NCBI RefSeq assembly: GCF_907165205.1 | Contig: NC_058198.1 | Span: forward strand, 10,021,001 to 10,085,000 | Direction of reading: 5' to 3' | Source of the DNA: Coccinella septempunctata | Lineage: Eukaryota; Arthropoda; Insecta; Coleoptera; Coccinellidae | DNA length: 64,000 nucleotides | Shown: piece after piece, positions 10,480-22,765 of the stretch | Position numbering within the stretch: the first letter of the stretch is position 1 | How the letters are laid out: every line of letters starts with the position of its first letter | Made by a program: the position numbers and the translations under genes | The notes under the pieces: generated by a model | Databases searched by the model: none | What the model was told of the DNA's origin: nothing | The model's input: the letters and a program-made list of their open reading frames with translations, nothing else

Positions 10480-10815
10480 TTTAAACATTGGCATTATCTG
10501 AGTGGTTTGAATCTAAATGAATTAAATAAGAAAACATGGAACTGAGACCACCTATATCCCTTCTTGAGTTTATACCATTTGAATTTTGTGCAATTCTAAC
10601 CATTTCAAGAAAGTTTCTCTTGGTTGGATTTCTTTCAGAATCTAATATTTCTACATCATCAAAATTTGGTTCATGTTGTTCCTCTAGAGAATAAACAGCA
10701 AGAGCAATGTATTGTTGTTAGTGCTTATATTACTTTTATGTAAAGCAATCCTTTTGCTTAATTTTGTTGTAGTTTGGCCGATATAGTTGTAGTTATAGAA
10801 TAGAGATAATATCGG
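10480..10815 (-). mobile_element. Penelope-like element 3' coding remnant (GIY-YIG region)
   Basis: The minus strand encodes YNYNYIGQTTTKLSKRIALH, a GIY-YIG nuclease start (YxYIGQT...R...H). After a frameshift near 10,690 it reads VEILDSERNPTKRNFLEMVR and INSRRDIGGLSSMFSYL, blocks characteristic of the C-terminal endonuclease region of Penelope-like retroelements. The reverse transcriptase that should precede it (above 10,815) is not recognisable, so this is a truncated, dead copy. Confidence 0.75.
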
Positions 10816-13514
10816 CCTAAATACTCAAATTTTTCTGAAAAGATGAGGCTTGAACATGTGGTAATCGGAAATATTCAGTTTGAGAAATTTTCTACAAGAT
10901 GTTCAGAAGTTAAGAGTAAAATGCACCTTTATGTTCTACCCAATATGTCGAAGTATCCATTCATCCTCTTCGTAAAATTGATGTCAGGACATGATGAAAA
11001 CGAAAGTATCAGCCAAATTCGGGGAATGAACGTACAAAAAGCTATACCCATGAAAATATATTATGTATATTGCCACAGCAATACTCAATATTAATCAAAT
11101 TTCCCACAGCATTGGTTAAACTCAACATTAATAATGAATATTCGAATTTTGCATTACAGTTCATTCACCTATTCATTTATTATAGAAGCTAGGGTTGCTT
11201 AGGGCATCTCTCCTGTGACCTATAACTGGAATGTTCACTACAGATTTCGAATAGCTAGTTGGAATAGACAACTGTGAGAATATTGAAGCTTCCTTTCAAA
11301 TTCGTTCAGTTTTTAGCCCGGAGAAATTTTTTATATATTCAGATGGTACTATGTATCATCTAATCATTGGTTTTCTTGACAGGAACCTGAAAACCCCTGA
11401 TTTTATCTCACAAAAACATTCGTTCAACGCGTATCGTATCTGCCAAACTTTGATTAGGTCGTTTTTTCCATTCGCGAAAAACAAGCGGCATCGGGATCAA
11501 AATTGGGGAACATCTTATTTTTCAATTCGGCGAATGGATCTAGGAGGCTGGAATCATATATCAGAACGAATACTGCTTAGGGGGCTATATTGGTGAAATA
11601 TGTGGAAAATATTCGGGAATTCAGCGCATATAGATTCGTAGAGAATGCAGGTACATATCGAATGTTTTGATTCATACCGCGCCTGAGATGTGGGTCATCA
11701 TATCGGGGAAATTTCATCCTGGAGAAAATGGGTATTAACTTGGAAATGCCATAAATATGTATGCGATTCAGGTATTATGAAATCTTGCGAAGGTTTAAGG
11801 TAGTGCGAATTCGAGTGTTAAACATTTCAATTCGGGATAAATAGTTTGATTAAGGTTTACCATTCGTATAATCATAAGAAATGAAGAAAGGAAAAACTTT
11901 AAAAACTGCTTCAAAATTCAGGAATCTGGGAACATAAATACATACATACAGCTGAAATTAATAGAAGCATGTTAAAAAAGAGGGTAGAGGTCTCTTGTGA
12001 TAATGCTGAAAAAAACTGTTGTCTTGATATATATTGCACTTTTTCAACCTTGAATAAATTGAAGGAAAATCTTATTGTCTTCAGAGATTATTCTGGGATT
12101 GAAGATCATAATCCTTACTATTTTTCTCCTCCCAATACATTGATGTTTTCGAGAGTTTCAATGACTGTGGCTCTCTCATTCTGGGAATGGTTGTGCTCCT
12201 CATCAACATTGTAAAATGATTCGGACCATTGATTGGGAAAGTTCGCGAAGTAGTTTTAACGGTGAAAAATAATTGAACCACCAAGGGAGGGATTAAATTC
12301 CGACTCCTCTGTGAAGAACAGTGGGGTAGTAATTACTCCTTAGCATCCATGAAAAATTGAGATTATAAGGACTGGCAGAAAGTTTGGAATTTTTTTCCTG
12401 TCTCTTTTGAATGTAAAACTCATAAAATAAGTTTTTTCGTGTGGAAGGAAAAAGTTTCATCTTATGTACGAGATAATTATCGGTATAAAGGAAGATTCAT
12501 GTCCAGAATCTTCACCTCTTGGGCTTAATTCCAGAAATGTCCAGTCTATTTCCACAATTAGGTATTTCTCCTGAAAATACACACTTTTCGTAGCAAAGGT
12601 TCATCTGCAGACGACTTTTTAGAATTTGACTATAACAAAATAGTAAATTGAATATGGTATTCAACATTTTTTCAACTTTGTTCTCCGAAAGTTGTGTCAA
12701 TCTGCTTTCTGATAATAAGTTGCCCATATTTCACACCAAGAGTTACGACCTTCTAAAGGTCAAAAAAGTTTCCTCATTAGAATTACCATCCAGATTCTTC
12801 ATTGAAAATGATCATCACAAGCTCAAGCACAAGCATAAACCAGGAGGCGATGGAAGTTGAAAGATTTATCGTGGCCATTCCTACTGTCATTTCATCTACA
12901 GATCTGATACCGAAAAGGTTCAATCCTGTTGATATCTGAGCTATCTGGGATTAGTAGATAAATGTACCCCTGGAAAGGTATGTGAAAGCTGGAAGACTAA
13001 AGTCATAATAATATATTCCCCCAATAAAGCATACAGTTGAGCTCATGAAAATCAGAAAAAATATACTCTTCTATCTCCACCGGAGAAATATTAGAGAAAA
13101 CTCACACAGGTGAAACCTGAGGCGAGTGGAAAAAAAATTCGATCTTGCTTTATCTTCAACAACAACGTGTTTTCTGTGATGAGAAACCTGATATTATGTA
13201 CAAAACACGTGTAAAAAATTCACAAAAAACCAAAAAGAAACATCTTTTTTTTAACTGATATCGATTGAAAGAAGTGGCAGTTTTTTCTATCCACCAGCTG
13301 CAGGTTGAAGTTTCTTTCTGATGTACTGGTGATTATTCTTATTTCACTCAATAGCTATCTCAGTTAATATTTAATTGACAAATATGAAGTTTTTTCATGG
13401 ACATTCAGAATTCTGTACTAGGAAATGCAAAAAAGCATTGTAAACCTGGTGTTTTTTAAATGGAACAACCTGTGTTGTATTTTCCTCATTGGTAGAGCTT
13501 CTGATTTCAAATAT
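10816..13514. other. Stretch without a recognisable gene
   Basis: ORFs of 60-83 codons at 10,843, 11,351, 11,969 and 12,648 (+) and 12,081 and 12,512 (-) show no domain, no coherent splice context and overlap one another on opposite strands. I see no supportable gene. Confidence 0.4.
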
Positions 13515-13830
13515 ATATAATAATAAAAATAAACTTTAATTATTAATCCTATAAGACATCAGAAACAATGTGTAGGACAAGTCTGAGGAAGATAGGGAAG
13601 AATACAATAAAATAAAATAAAATGGAACAAACATCGAGTTTTGCAAACTGAATATTGACAGAATATATACACCTAGGCAAATACAGCTGAGAGGTGGTAT
13701 TCCTCGACACTGTAATAGGAACCCTCAATTAACAATTTTTTCACTTCATATTTGAATTTCTTTACATTCATCGATTTGAGATTAATGTCGATATGGTTGT
13801 AAAGCTTGATGCCAATAATATATATACTTT
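13515..13830 (-). mobile_element. Non-LTR retrotransposon 3' end
   Basis: The minus strand ends an ORF with IGIKLYNHIDINLKSMNVKK, then FKYEVKKLLIEGSYYSVEEY and a stop near 13,672. This pattern (leucine/lysine-rich 'LYNxLxxxIKSxxxxKFKxxLKKLLL') is the usual C-terminus of CR1/Jockey/RTE-type polymerase proteins. A short 3' UTR with A-rich AATAAAAT repeats (13,515-13,620) follows, as in a LINE tail. The upstream part is lost. Confidence 0.6.
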
Positions 13831-13964
13831 ATTAAGGGTATCTAATAATACAGATTTTTTATTATCCATGGCTACTATCATATGGCGTTTTACAGCTTTA
13901 TTAGATTAGAAAAAAAAACTATATTTACCGAAAACCGACAAATATGACACCCCAATAAAGTATA

Positions 13965-14607
13965 TACAGGGTGAGTCTTTGGCTCGTACAAATATTTCAA
14001 CAGTAGATTTTTGGGGTCGAAAGAAATACTTTTTTCCTATACCATTTTTCCGATTTGGATACTGATAAAAAGATTGTTGAAAAACAAAATTACTTTCAGG
14101 ATAGCTAGCTAAATCTGTAACACTACACATTTGTAGATGTTTTGAACAGAGTTATTTTCAGCTAAAGTACCCAATTTTTCAAATTTTACAGATTCTTTTC
14201 AATCAAATTACTCGAAAACGGTGCATTATACGAGAAAATATGAAAAATACTATTTTACAAAACGTTCAAATATTCATTAGATAGCGTCCGACCTTTCAAC
14301 AGTTGGGTTCTTTGAATTTTTGGAATTTTTATGTTACGTAATGGTCATAATGAGAAAACTGGAAGACGTGGGTGATATCTTGTGTTCGAAAAAGATTCAT
14401 CAAATAAATGAAAAAATATATTCCGACATTCATTTCATTCGATTGTTTGTTGTTTGTGAGGTAAAAAACATTTTTTTATGGATTTTTAACAGCTTGTATC
14501 TTTCAAACCCAGCCGATTCGGATGAAATGGTAAAGAAAAAAAGTGTTTCTTTTGACCTCAAGAATCTATTATCAAAATATTTGTACTTATCGAAGACTCA
14601 CCCTGTA
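13965..14607. mobile_element. Fold-back element family A, copy 1
   Basis: Starts TACAGGGTGAGTCTTTGGCT and ends with the inverted counterpart ...AGACTCACCCTGTA, with TATA on both flanks. The two halves are largely reverse complements of each other (for example the CGTACAAATATTTCAACAG block near the left end and ATCAAAATATTTGTACTTAT near the right). It has no coding potential. Four more copies occur at 17,289, 19,184, 24,891 and 35,284. It is best described as a MITE-like fold-back transposon. Confidence 0.8.
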
Positions 14608-15662
14608 TATATACATATTTGAAATCAGGAGAAAAGCTCTCTCCGATTAGGCAAATAAAATACAGGGTGTTGTCTTAAAAAGTACCAGGTGTCATATTAA
14701 CTGAATAGATGGCCAAATCTGAATATTTCTTCGGTAGAAATTGCCAATTTTGAAATGAAGAAGAAGATAAGAACTCCATTCTTCCTTAAATGTTCCTGAT
14801 TAGTCCCTCCAGCCCTGCTGATGACCTCCTCCTGATTAAATCGACAGTGGTCGGATACGGTCCATCTGATCGGCGAATTCCCGTTTATTCTCTAATTAAA
14901 CACGAGTATTTCTTCGGCATCGCTGCTTCCCAGGCAAACTGAATACGGTGATTAATCCAGAACCGCGGCTGCAGCAGCAGCGTATACGGGCACTCCAGAA
15001 TTCAGCGACTAAACCAGAAAAAATGAACTATTATGGGAATGCCCCTGATTATGCTTGCTTAGTTGGGTTGCAGCACTGTCTAATTATAGGATGAGTAAAT
15101 GACATCTTGCAAACTATTTTCGACATATCAGTCGGATGCTGATGTCTGAAAACATATTTATACAAGGGGTCGCGTAAAACACTAAAATGCAGGGATAATT
15201 TCTCTAAGAGATAAATCATGCTGTCGTGTAGAACAGCTCGCGAATAGTGATAAAGGTTGTACAATCATATTAATAGGAAGCCATTCATTATGAGGTCTCT
15301 ATTAAACACCAGAAAACACTAGGCATTGCAATATTATCCTCAATATATTATAAAAGAATGTTAACGTAACGTAAAATGCGGAAAAAATGCAGGTTATTCC
15401 TTATCCAAGAACATTCTGAAGTATGATAGCATTAATTATACAGGGTATCCCAAATTGCTTGATTTTGCACATTCTGGTACTTCTAGACTAGATAGTGGAA
15501 ACACGTTGAGAGGATTTTCGTGAAAAGTCCATTTGTCTTGAATGATATAACCAAATTTTGTTATTTTGTCGATTTAGAAAAATGTGCCATAACTAACATG
15601 AATAAGAATCCTTCATTTTCGACTCAGTTTCATCTAACTTTTTCATTCGACAAGAAATAATG
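14608..15662. other. Stretch without a recognisable gene
   Basis: A GC-richer patch at about 14,790-15,010 (pyrimidine tracts, CAGCAG) stands out but has no ORF. TACAGGGT-type ends occur singly at 14,662 and 15,440 and may mark solo ends of further fold-back elements. Confidence 0.35.
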
Positions 15663-16640
15663 AACATAGAAATAGAAATAGAAATTTATTTAATTTCTAC
15701 AATTATTGTAAAACAATAATGAGAAACAAGTCATATGTTACATTTTTACTTGGAATTATCTTTGCATCCTTGATAGAATTCCAGCAGACAGTATGGTTCC
15801 ATATTCACCAAAAATTGGTATATTTTTGTCTTCAAGATTTTTACATCTTTTATGTAGTGAAATTTTCTCGGCAAGGCATTGAAAACCTTAATGCACATGT
15901 AGTTTGTGTTATTCTGTGCTAGGGTTAGTTTTTGCTTTGGGTGGATAAAGGGTTCCATTTTTCTGGTGTTGTTTTGGTTGAGAAACTGTTCAAATAATTC
16001 GCTGTGCGTTCTCAGAAAGATGACACACTTCAACACATATAGTCCTGTCAGTGTCAGTAGATTGTTTCTCTTGAAAACTCCTCTACAGGTCTCTCTATAT
16101 TTCATCCGATATATTACTCGTATAGCTCGCTTTTGAGTTTTAAATATTTTGCTTTGAGATATACCATTTCCCCAGAGAACTATGCTATATGTCAAGATGG
16201 ACTGGATATTTGCAATGTATAGGGTCTTTAATGTATATTCTTGAATGTGATGCTTCATTACATTGAAGGTATAAATAATGGTGTTGAATTTACTGTTCAT
16301 ATTTTCTATTTGTGGGTTCCACTTCATATAAGAGTCAAGCCAAATACCCAAAAATCTCACTTGTTCTGATTTTTTTTTATTTATAGCAATGTTGTTTAGG
16401 GTTATATCGTTCGGTAGGGCATTTCTGCTTCTATCGATGTAGAATATGATGAACTCTGTTTTGCCTGTGTTGAGTTTAAGTTTGTTGTCGTTGCACCATT
16501 TTTCTACTTATTTCATAATGGTTTCACAATTGTGTGTTAATGTTTGGATGTTTTTTGCCTTAGTGACAGTACCTGCATCATCAGCGTATAAAGTTGTGTT
16601 CAAGTCTACCTCCTGGGTATTTGCCTCCATTTCTTCTGGT
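15663..16640 (-). mobile_element. 5'-truncated non-LTR retrotransposon (Jockey/CR1-like)
   Basis: Minus-strand coding runs from about 16,640 to 15,746. The first block holds TTLYADDAGTVTKAKN (catalytic YADD), then EKWCNDNKLKLNTGKTEF, VRFLGIWLDSYMKWNPQI, YSIVLWGNGISQSKIFKTQK and the C-terminal FNALPRKFHYIKDVK. There is one in-frame stop before EKWC (near 16,508) and a frame shift near 16,360. The 3' end carries a TTTCTA-type microsatellite tail (15,666-15,700), as is common for such LINEs. The insertion is truncated just upstream of YADD, so it is a dead copy. Confidence 0.85.
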
Positions 16641-17288
16641 AATATATAAATAAACAATAAACAACAATTGACCAATTAACATATATTAACTACCTCTTGA
16701 CGTTGCATTTTTGAAGTGCCTGCTGAGTCGAAAATTAAGGAATCTAAGGCAGTTAAAGAATGGAATGTCAAGAGGTATATGCTTATCGGAGCATATTTAA
16801 AACAAACAAAATTTCTTTTTCGTCGACCTCAACATGAAATGACATTTTAAGTACCAATTCCCGAACGAAAAGTTGACCACTTTTGATTCCAAGAAATTTT
16901 CGTCCGCATGAGATACTTTTCGTCCGTAAACACTTCTCGTCCATAGAAACAAATACGACTGTGGCTATTACTCAAAGTCGAGAGCCAGGATTTGATAAAA
17001 ACAAAGTGCCTGTGACTATAACTGTCACTTGCTATTGTCAAATTAATTCTAAGAAATCAGCTAGATTTTAGGAGTTCTTTAAGAACGTGATTTGAATACT
17101 AGTGTTCAATATTATCAAGAAATGATATGGATATGTTGATATGTATAACACTCCTCCAGAGATGAGAGAAGTGACAACTACGTCCAGATTGGATGTACAG
17201 CAAACATAGAGATATGGGAGGTCGACGAAAAATGTAATAAGCGCTTCGACAAAAAAATTTAATATGCCCTTCGACAAAAAACTGTCCA
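16641..17288. other. Stretch without a recognisable gene
   Basis: No coding or repeat structure was recognised. Two short related blocks containing TTTTCGTCCG/TTCTCGTCC occur at about 16,900-16,940. Confidence 0.35.
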
Positions 17289-17990
17289 TACAGGATCAGT
17301 CTTTGACTCGTACAAATATTTCAACACTAGATTCCTGAGGACAAAGGAAACACTTTTTTCCTTTATCATTTTATTCTAATCGTCTCGGTTTCAAAGATAC
17401 AGGCTGATGAAAAACCATAAAAAAAAATTATTTTTTGTTCTATCTCACAAACGGTTTTATCGAATGAAATGAATTTCGGAATATAGTTTTCATTCATTCG
17501 ATTAATCTTTTTCGAACACAAGATTTCACCCAAGTCTTCCAGTTTTCTCATTATGACCATTACGTATCATAAAAATATCAAAAATTCAAAGAACCCAACT
17601 CTTCAAACTAAGTTTGACGCTATCTGATGAATATTTGTACGTTTTATGAAATAAAAGTATTTTTTATATTTTCTCGTATAATGCACCCTTTTCGAGTAAT
17701 TTGATGTTTAAAAAATTAAAAAGTATTTGTGAAATTTGAAAGATTGTGTACTTTGGCTGAATACAACTCTGTTTGAAATATCCACGGATGTGTAGTGTCA
17801 CAAATTTAGCTAGTTATTCTGAAGGTTATTTTGTTTTTCCAGGAGTGGCACAGCTCATTAGGAAAGCTTCAAATGGCTATATCTTTTTATCAGGGCCGAA
17901 TCGGTAAAAATAGTGTAGGAAAAAAGTGTTTCTTTCGACCTCAAGGATATAGTAATAAAATATTTTTAGGAGTCAAAAACTCACCCTGTA
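17289..17990. mobile_element. Fold-back element family A, copy 2
   Basis: Starts TACAGGATCAGTCTTTGACT and ends ...AAAACTCACCCTGTA. It shares internal landmarks with the other copies (GAAAACTGGAAGACTTGGGT in reverse, TTTTGTTTTTCCAGGAGTGG). It is non-coding. Confidence 0.8.
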
Positions 17991-19183
17991 TTGTTTCACC
18001 TGCTTGTTCTTGGTTGCTCTCTTCTTGGTACATGAAGTGAAATAAATCAAAACAGACATTGAGTGAATTTGAAAATATTTTTCCACATTGAATAAAAAAC
18101 AGCTCCAATGCTTTTTATCATTTTATCATAGTGGATTTAGTAATCTTAAATTTTAAACTTTCTTGTGTAGTAAGTTGTTTGAGAGCTCTAGGGAATCTTT
18201 ATTGGTCGTTCATGGTGAATGTAACTCAGTTAAATATGAATTCCAGCGGATATTTCAAAATACAGTATTTTTCAACAGTTAGTTTAATGTCTAGGGAAAA
18301 ATGTGAAAAATTCAAATACAGTATCCTTTTTGAGTGTCATGGAAATATTGTCGACGACCTCAATAGGTTTAATTCTCACAATTGGACCTAGTTTTTGTCC
18401 TGAATTGTATTCTTGTTTACTTTGTGTAGGTTTATATATTGGACAGTTCAGTTCTTCCGAATTTTCCTGAGAACTTTAAATGAAATATCTCAGGGTGCGC
18501 CAAAAAGTAATAACTTATATCGAAGTGAAAACATACGTCACTGTGACAAAAGGGATGGCAGTTTCATGAAATCCATTGGCGCAGATGTACCCGAAAGGAA
18601 ATTTTTATTTCAGTTCCCTGTTGTCGTTGTTCCATATTCATGCATGACAGCAAGCTATAACTGAGTCGATGTGCATCAACGTAATGAAAAATAATCACTG
18701 CCATACCAATTCGAAATTTTCATTCGTGGACATATTAATCCGGATAGATCATGAATTCCATCTATTTTTATGACGAATCCGTAATGGAATCATCGTTTCG
18801 CCCGTATCTAATAATTTCACCGTTTAATGAACTTCATGCTCCTTTTGGTCTATCGGTTCCGATGATAATTCTTCAAAATTGCACACGGAAAAGAAATTAC
18901 ATCAACATAAATTTGCACAGATTCGGGAAAACGAATTCAAAAAATTGGACAACAATTTCACTGGCTTGTGGTTGGGGAAATTCAATTCAGGATTCCAGTC
19001 ATTAAATTCGATATTAACCTTTATAATATACTAGTTTTGGGTCCATGGAATTCATAGCTGGTTTTTTCATTTATTCGCAACAAATTTCGACTTCTGATTG
19101 TTCAAGAAATGATTTCAAATGGAATTGTTACTATGAGATGAGTACTACGCCTCAGAAGGAAATCGATCACACCGTTTGAAGTA
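17991..19183. other. Stretch without a recognisable gene
   Basis: ORFs of 83-86 codons on the plus strand (18,131, 18,413, 18,751) have no recognisable domains. They are not supported as genes. Confidence 0.35.
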
Positions 19184-19528
19184 TACAGGGTGAGTCTTTG
19201 ACTCGTACAAATATTTTAACATTAAATTAGTGAGGTCAAAAGAAACATTTAATTCCTTTACCATTTTCTCTGATTCGGTCCTGATAAAAAGATGTAGCCT
19301 TTTTAAGTTCTCATAATGAGCTGTGTCACCCCTGGTAAAACAAAATTACTTTCAGAATAACTATCTAAATCTATGATACTACACATCTGTGGATCTTTTA
19401 AAAAGAGCTGCATTCGGGCAAAGTACCCAATTTTTCGAATCTCACAGATATTTTTTTATTTTTGAACATTCAATTACTCAAAGAATCTACTAGTAAAATA
19501 TTTGAACTAGTCAAAGATTCACCCTGTA
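19184..19528. mobile_element. Fold-back element family A, copy 3 (short)
   Basis: A shorter copy with intact ends (TACAGGGTGAGTCTTTGACT ... TTCACCCTGTA). Much of the right half seen in copies 1 and 2 is deleted. Confidence 0.8.
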
Positions 19529-20634
19529 GATGTGCATGATGTATGTTTGAAGTCTTCGAATACATTATTGATTTAACTGACTGCTCTCTTTTCGATCGTA
19601 TACACACTAAGGTACTTTTATACAGAAATCACTTGATCAACATAAGTAGAAAGTTGTCATCTGCCAATGAAGCTTTTCTATTTTGTTTTTTATTTTAATT
19701 CTCATTTTTTTATTTGCTGTATACAATCAGCTTTACTCACCTAAATGTGAGAAACTAAATACCAAAATAATAATAAATTTCACTACATATTACAAATCAA
19801 AATCAGTAAACTCAGGGAAATTCTGAAGTCCCCAAAAATAGAATAGCGTTGAGATACAAGTTTAATACAAATTATGTTCCGAACATATGTTGGAAGAAGA
19901 AATGAAAGAAATCGTTGTCATAATTTTGGTGTAATACATTTGATAATAATTTTTTACGTCACCCTTAACCCATGCTATTTCACAAGCTGATTAATTCCTG
20001 CGAGCTTATTTTCAGTGAATTTGTCTAGTCTTGTCTCCCCCATGTTTTAAGTCTGCTATGTCATGGTGAAAAAGAAAACTTTATATTCCAGACCGCAGAT
20101 GAACAAAATAATGTTAGAAATCATCACAAATGAATAAATTGAAGAGCTCATGCTTTTATTGCCAATTCTGAATAAACCTCAACATTATATTGACATAAAA
20201 ATATCTGAAAATATTGGTCTGAAGAAACTAAAGTGAAAGTGAAAAACGAAACAAATTCAGAGTTATTGTATTGCAGTTATCCAGTGAAAAAATTACAAAT
20301 TTCCATTTCCTTGAATACTGTCCTGCACAATTGAAGATTTTGACTGATAAATTATTTCACTTCATCCACCAGAAAAAGAAAATTAGGTTTGTTTTAACCT
20401 GAGTTGACAGTCGAGTAAATTCTTTCCATCCAAAGCAAATTCACCATAGTGTATTCATAACACACTCATTTCTGAAGAGTTAACATTGATTTTTATGTAG
20501 AAACTATGTAAATTGAGCAACGCCGAAGGAACCATTACGAAGATTATTCTATTCAGTACGTAAATTCACTGTGAATTCAAATTTGTCACATTTGAAACGT
20601 TAAGAATAATGTACAATAGTTGGCAGTTGGAAAA
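19529..20634. other. Stretch without a recognisable gene
   Basis: AT-rich; no ORF, repeat or domain could be recognised. Confidence 0.35.
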
Positions 20635-20775
20635 ATGGAGAGACACAACGTCGGACATCTTGTCTGAATAATTCAACTTTATGACGAAAATGGCTCTCCA
20701 CTAAGATTGTATTTCGTAAATTAGGTGATTTTTATTGCTGGCACAATCGAACGAATGAATCACCCACGCAAGGGT
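20635..20775 (+). mobile_element. Transposase N-terminal scrap
   Basis: The plus strand reads MERHNVGHLV, stop, IIQLYDENGSPLRLYF and, after a shift, WHNRTNES. This matches the 'IIxLYYENGxSVRxTFRxLRDFYGxHNRPxES' N-terminal helix-turn-helix region of a widespread insect Tc1/mariner-superfamily transposase group. Nothing further downstream is preserved. Confidence 0.6.
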
Positions 20776-21145
20776 AAACTTGTTATGACCTGCCAAACTA
20801 GAGTGGGGCGAAAACAAACACGTATATTCTAGTTATCGCTCGCCTAGTAAGGCTGCAAATAATAAGGAATAATTTAGCACATTTTTGACGTCGGCTTCTG
20901 CCAGTGGATGCGAGCAGCTTCCATCCTAATTCAAAGTTTCATTTAGAGGAGAGGAAATTTCCTTCGATAAGTTGAGCGTTGTTATTAGGTCGTTGCCTGT
21001 TTTCCAGGAAAAACAGATTCATTTCACAAACATTTCATTTTGTGATATAGTTTACCCCGAATTCAAAAAACTAATATTATTTCTTCATAATATGAATATT
21101 AGACGTTAGGAAATTATTTTTGAACTTCAAGAGTCACTGTATAGT

Positions 21146-21207
21146 GACTAGATATCAATACATCCTCGTATATAGTATTATATACGAGTATGTATTAATA
21201 TCTAGTT
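21146..21207. repeat. Head-to-head mariner inverted ends
   Basis: ACTAGATATCAATACATCCT-CGTA (21,147-21,170), a spacer of about 12 bp, then the mirror sequence TACGAGTATGTATTAATATC-TAGT (from 21,183). A stand-alone 24-bp mariner terminus thus faces the left end of copy B, giving a perfect hairpin apart from a few mismatches. Confidence 0.8.
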
Positions 21208-22461
21208 AGCCTAAACCATTCATAAAAAAAAAATTGCGTTGCCACAGCAACGAACAATAACTCATTAGAAGTGTCAGTGTGAAGTTTGAGGTCAAAAAAG
21301 TAAACCAGAGATACGCAATAAATTAAAAGAAAGAAGATGCCCATCGAAATTGTGAAAATCGAAAAATTTGAGTATCGAGCCATCATCAAGTACCTGTTTT
21401 TAAAAGGGTAAAGAGGTAAGCAGATTTACGAAGATATGCTTAATACCCTTGGTGATCAATGTCCTTCGTATGCGACCGTGAAAAATTGGACTGCAAGCTT
21501 CAAAAGAGGTAAATTTTTTATTGAAGATGATGACCGATCGGGAAGGCCAGTTTTTGTGTCAGTCCCCGAAAATATCGATGCAGTTCATGACATGATTTTA
21601 TAAGACCGTCGAATTGGGCTAAAACGGATATCTGAAGCACTGAATATTTCATACGAACGCGTTCACCATATAGTTCACGTCAATTTGTAAATGAGAAAAA
21701 TTGCTGCAAAATGGATCCCCAAATGTTTGAATGTTGACCAAAAGCGTGCAAGGGTAGAAGCATCGCGTTCGATCTCTACTCGATTTGAAAACGATGTAGA
21801 CTTCTTAAACCGAATTGTCACTATATGGATGAGACTTGGGTACATTTCTACGATCCAGAAACAAAGCAACAATAGATAGAATGGCGACACTCTGGTTTTC
21901 CAAGACCTAAGAAGTTTCGTATCCAAAAGTCTGCTGGAAAAGTTCTTGCTTCAGTTTTTTGGGATTGCCATATTAATCATGATTGATTTTTTGGATAAGG
22001 GTAGAACAATAACCGGAGATTACTATTCGACATTACTGACCACTCTTCGGGAAAAATTGAAGAGAAAGACGCGGAAAGCCATCCAAACGTGTTTTGTTTT
22101 TGCAGGACAACGCCTCTGCACACAAATCTCATGTTGCCATGCAAAAAATTTGTGATTTAGGGTTTCAATTACTAGAGCACCTCCCTTATTTACCAGATTT
22201 GGCTCCATCCGACTATCATCTCTTTCCTAAACTGAAAAAAAATTTAAATTTTCTTCCAATGAGGAGGTAATAGAAGCTGTGGTGGTCTAGTTAGCAGAGC
22301 AAGATGAAACATGTTTTTTTAAAAGGTCTAGAGCCGTTGCAGGTTTGCTGTAATAAATGTATTCAATTAAGAGGAGAATATGTTGAGTTAATAAAATATT
22401 TTGACATTGAAATTTTGTTTGGTTCTATAGTAGGCTAAGAATTTTTCAATATATCCTCGTA
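21183..22461 (+). mobile_element. mariner copy B (dead, near full length)
   Basis: About 1.28 kb between a left end TACGAGTATGTATTAATATC and a right end ...ATATCCTCGTA. The transposase starts near 21,336 (MPIEIVKIEKFEYRAIIKYL) and reads HTH blocks, RRIGLKRISEALNISYERVH and MRKIAAKWIPKCLNVDQKRA. Stops after LFLKG, MIL and HVNL, and frameshifts near 21,825, 22,070 and 22,240, inactivate it. The DNAPAHKS and SDYHLFP blocks are still visible, although shifted. It belongs to the same family as copies A and C. Confidence 0.9.
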
Positions 22462-22641
22462 TTTCATAAAGATAACCTTTTGTGTGGATATGGCGGAGAA
22501 TGCCTTGAGAATCTAGTCGTAATAAACTTAATTCCATATCTACATATTTCATTTCATGACTCATATAATTGTCCATAATAACTTGAACATAAGGGCACTA
22601 CAGCTGATCTGACTGACGGTATCTAGTATTCACTTTTGCAG

Positions 22642-22765
22642 ACCGTTGTCGAAGCATGTCAGAAGAAGAGGCAGTGCAAATTCCGTACATCACCAAACAC
22701 TTTTGGAGGAGATCCCTGTCCAGGAGTACCAAAATATGTTGAAGTAGCTTATAAATGTAGACCAT
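22642..22765 (+). CDS. EVA1C: EVA1C exon a: end of SUEL domain 1
   Basis: Acceptor TTTTGCAG precedes it and donor GTGAGT follows it. It encodes TVVEACQKKRQCKFR and then NTFGGDPCPGVPKYVEVAYK-C; the Cys pattern and the GDPCPG-K-Y motif are diagnostic of SUEL lectin repeats. It ends with one base of the next codon. Confidence 0.85.

Noticed and set aside
10843..11094. An 83-codon plus-strand ORF beside the Penelope-like relic
   Set aside because: It lies on the strand opposite to the relic and has no motif. Treated as chance.
14790..15010. GC-richer patch that could be an EVA1C 5' exon or CpG-like promoter
   Set aside because: All frames contain stops, and no SUEL-type cysteine motif or signal peptide is present.
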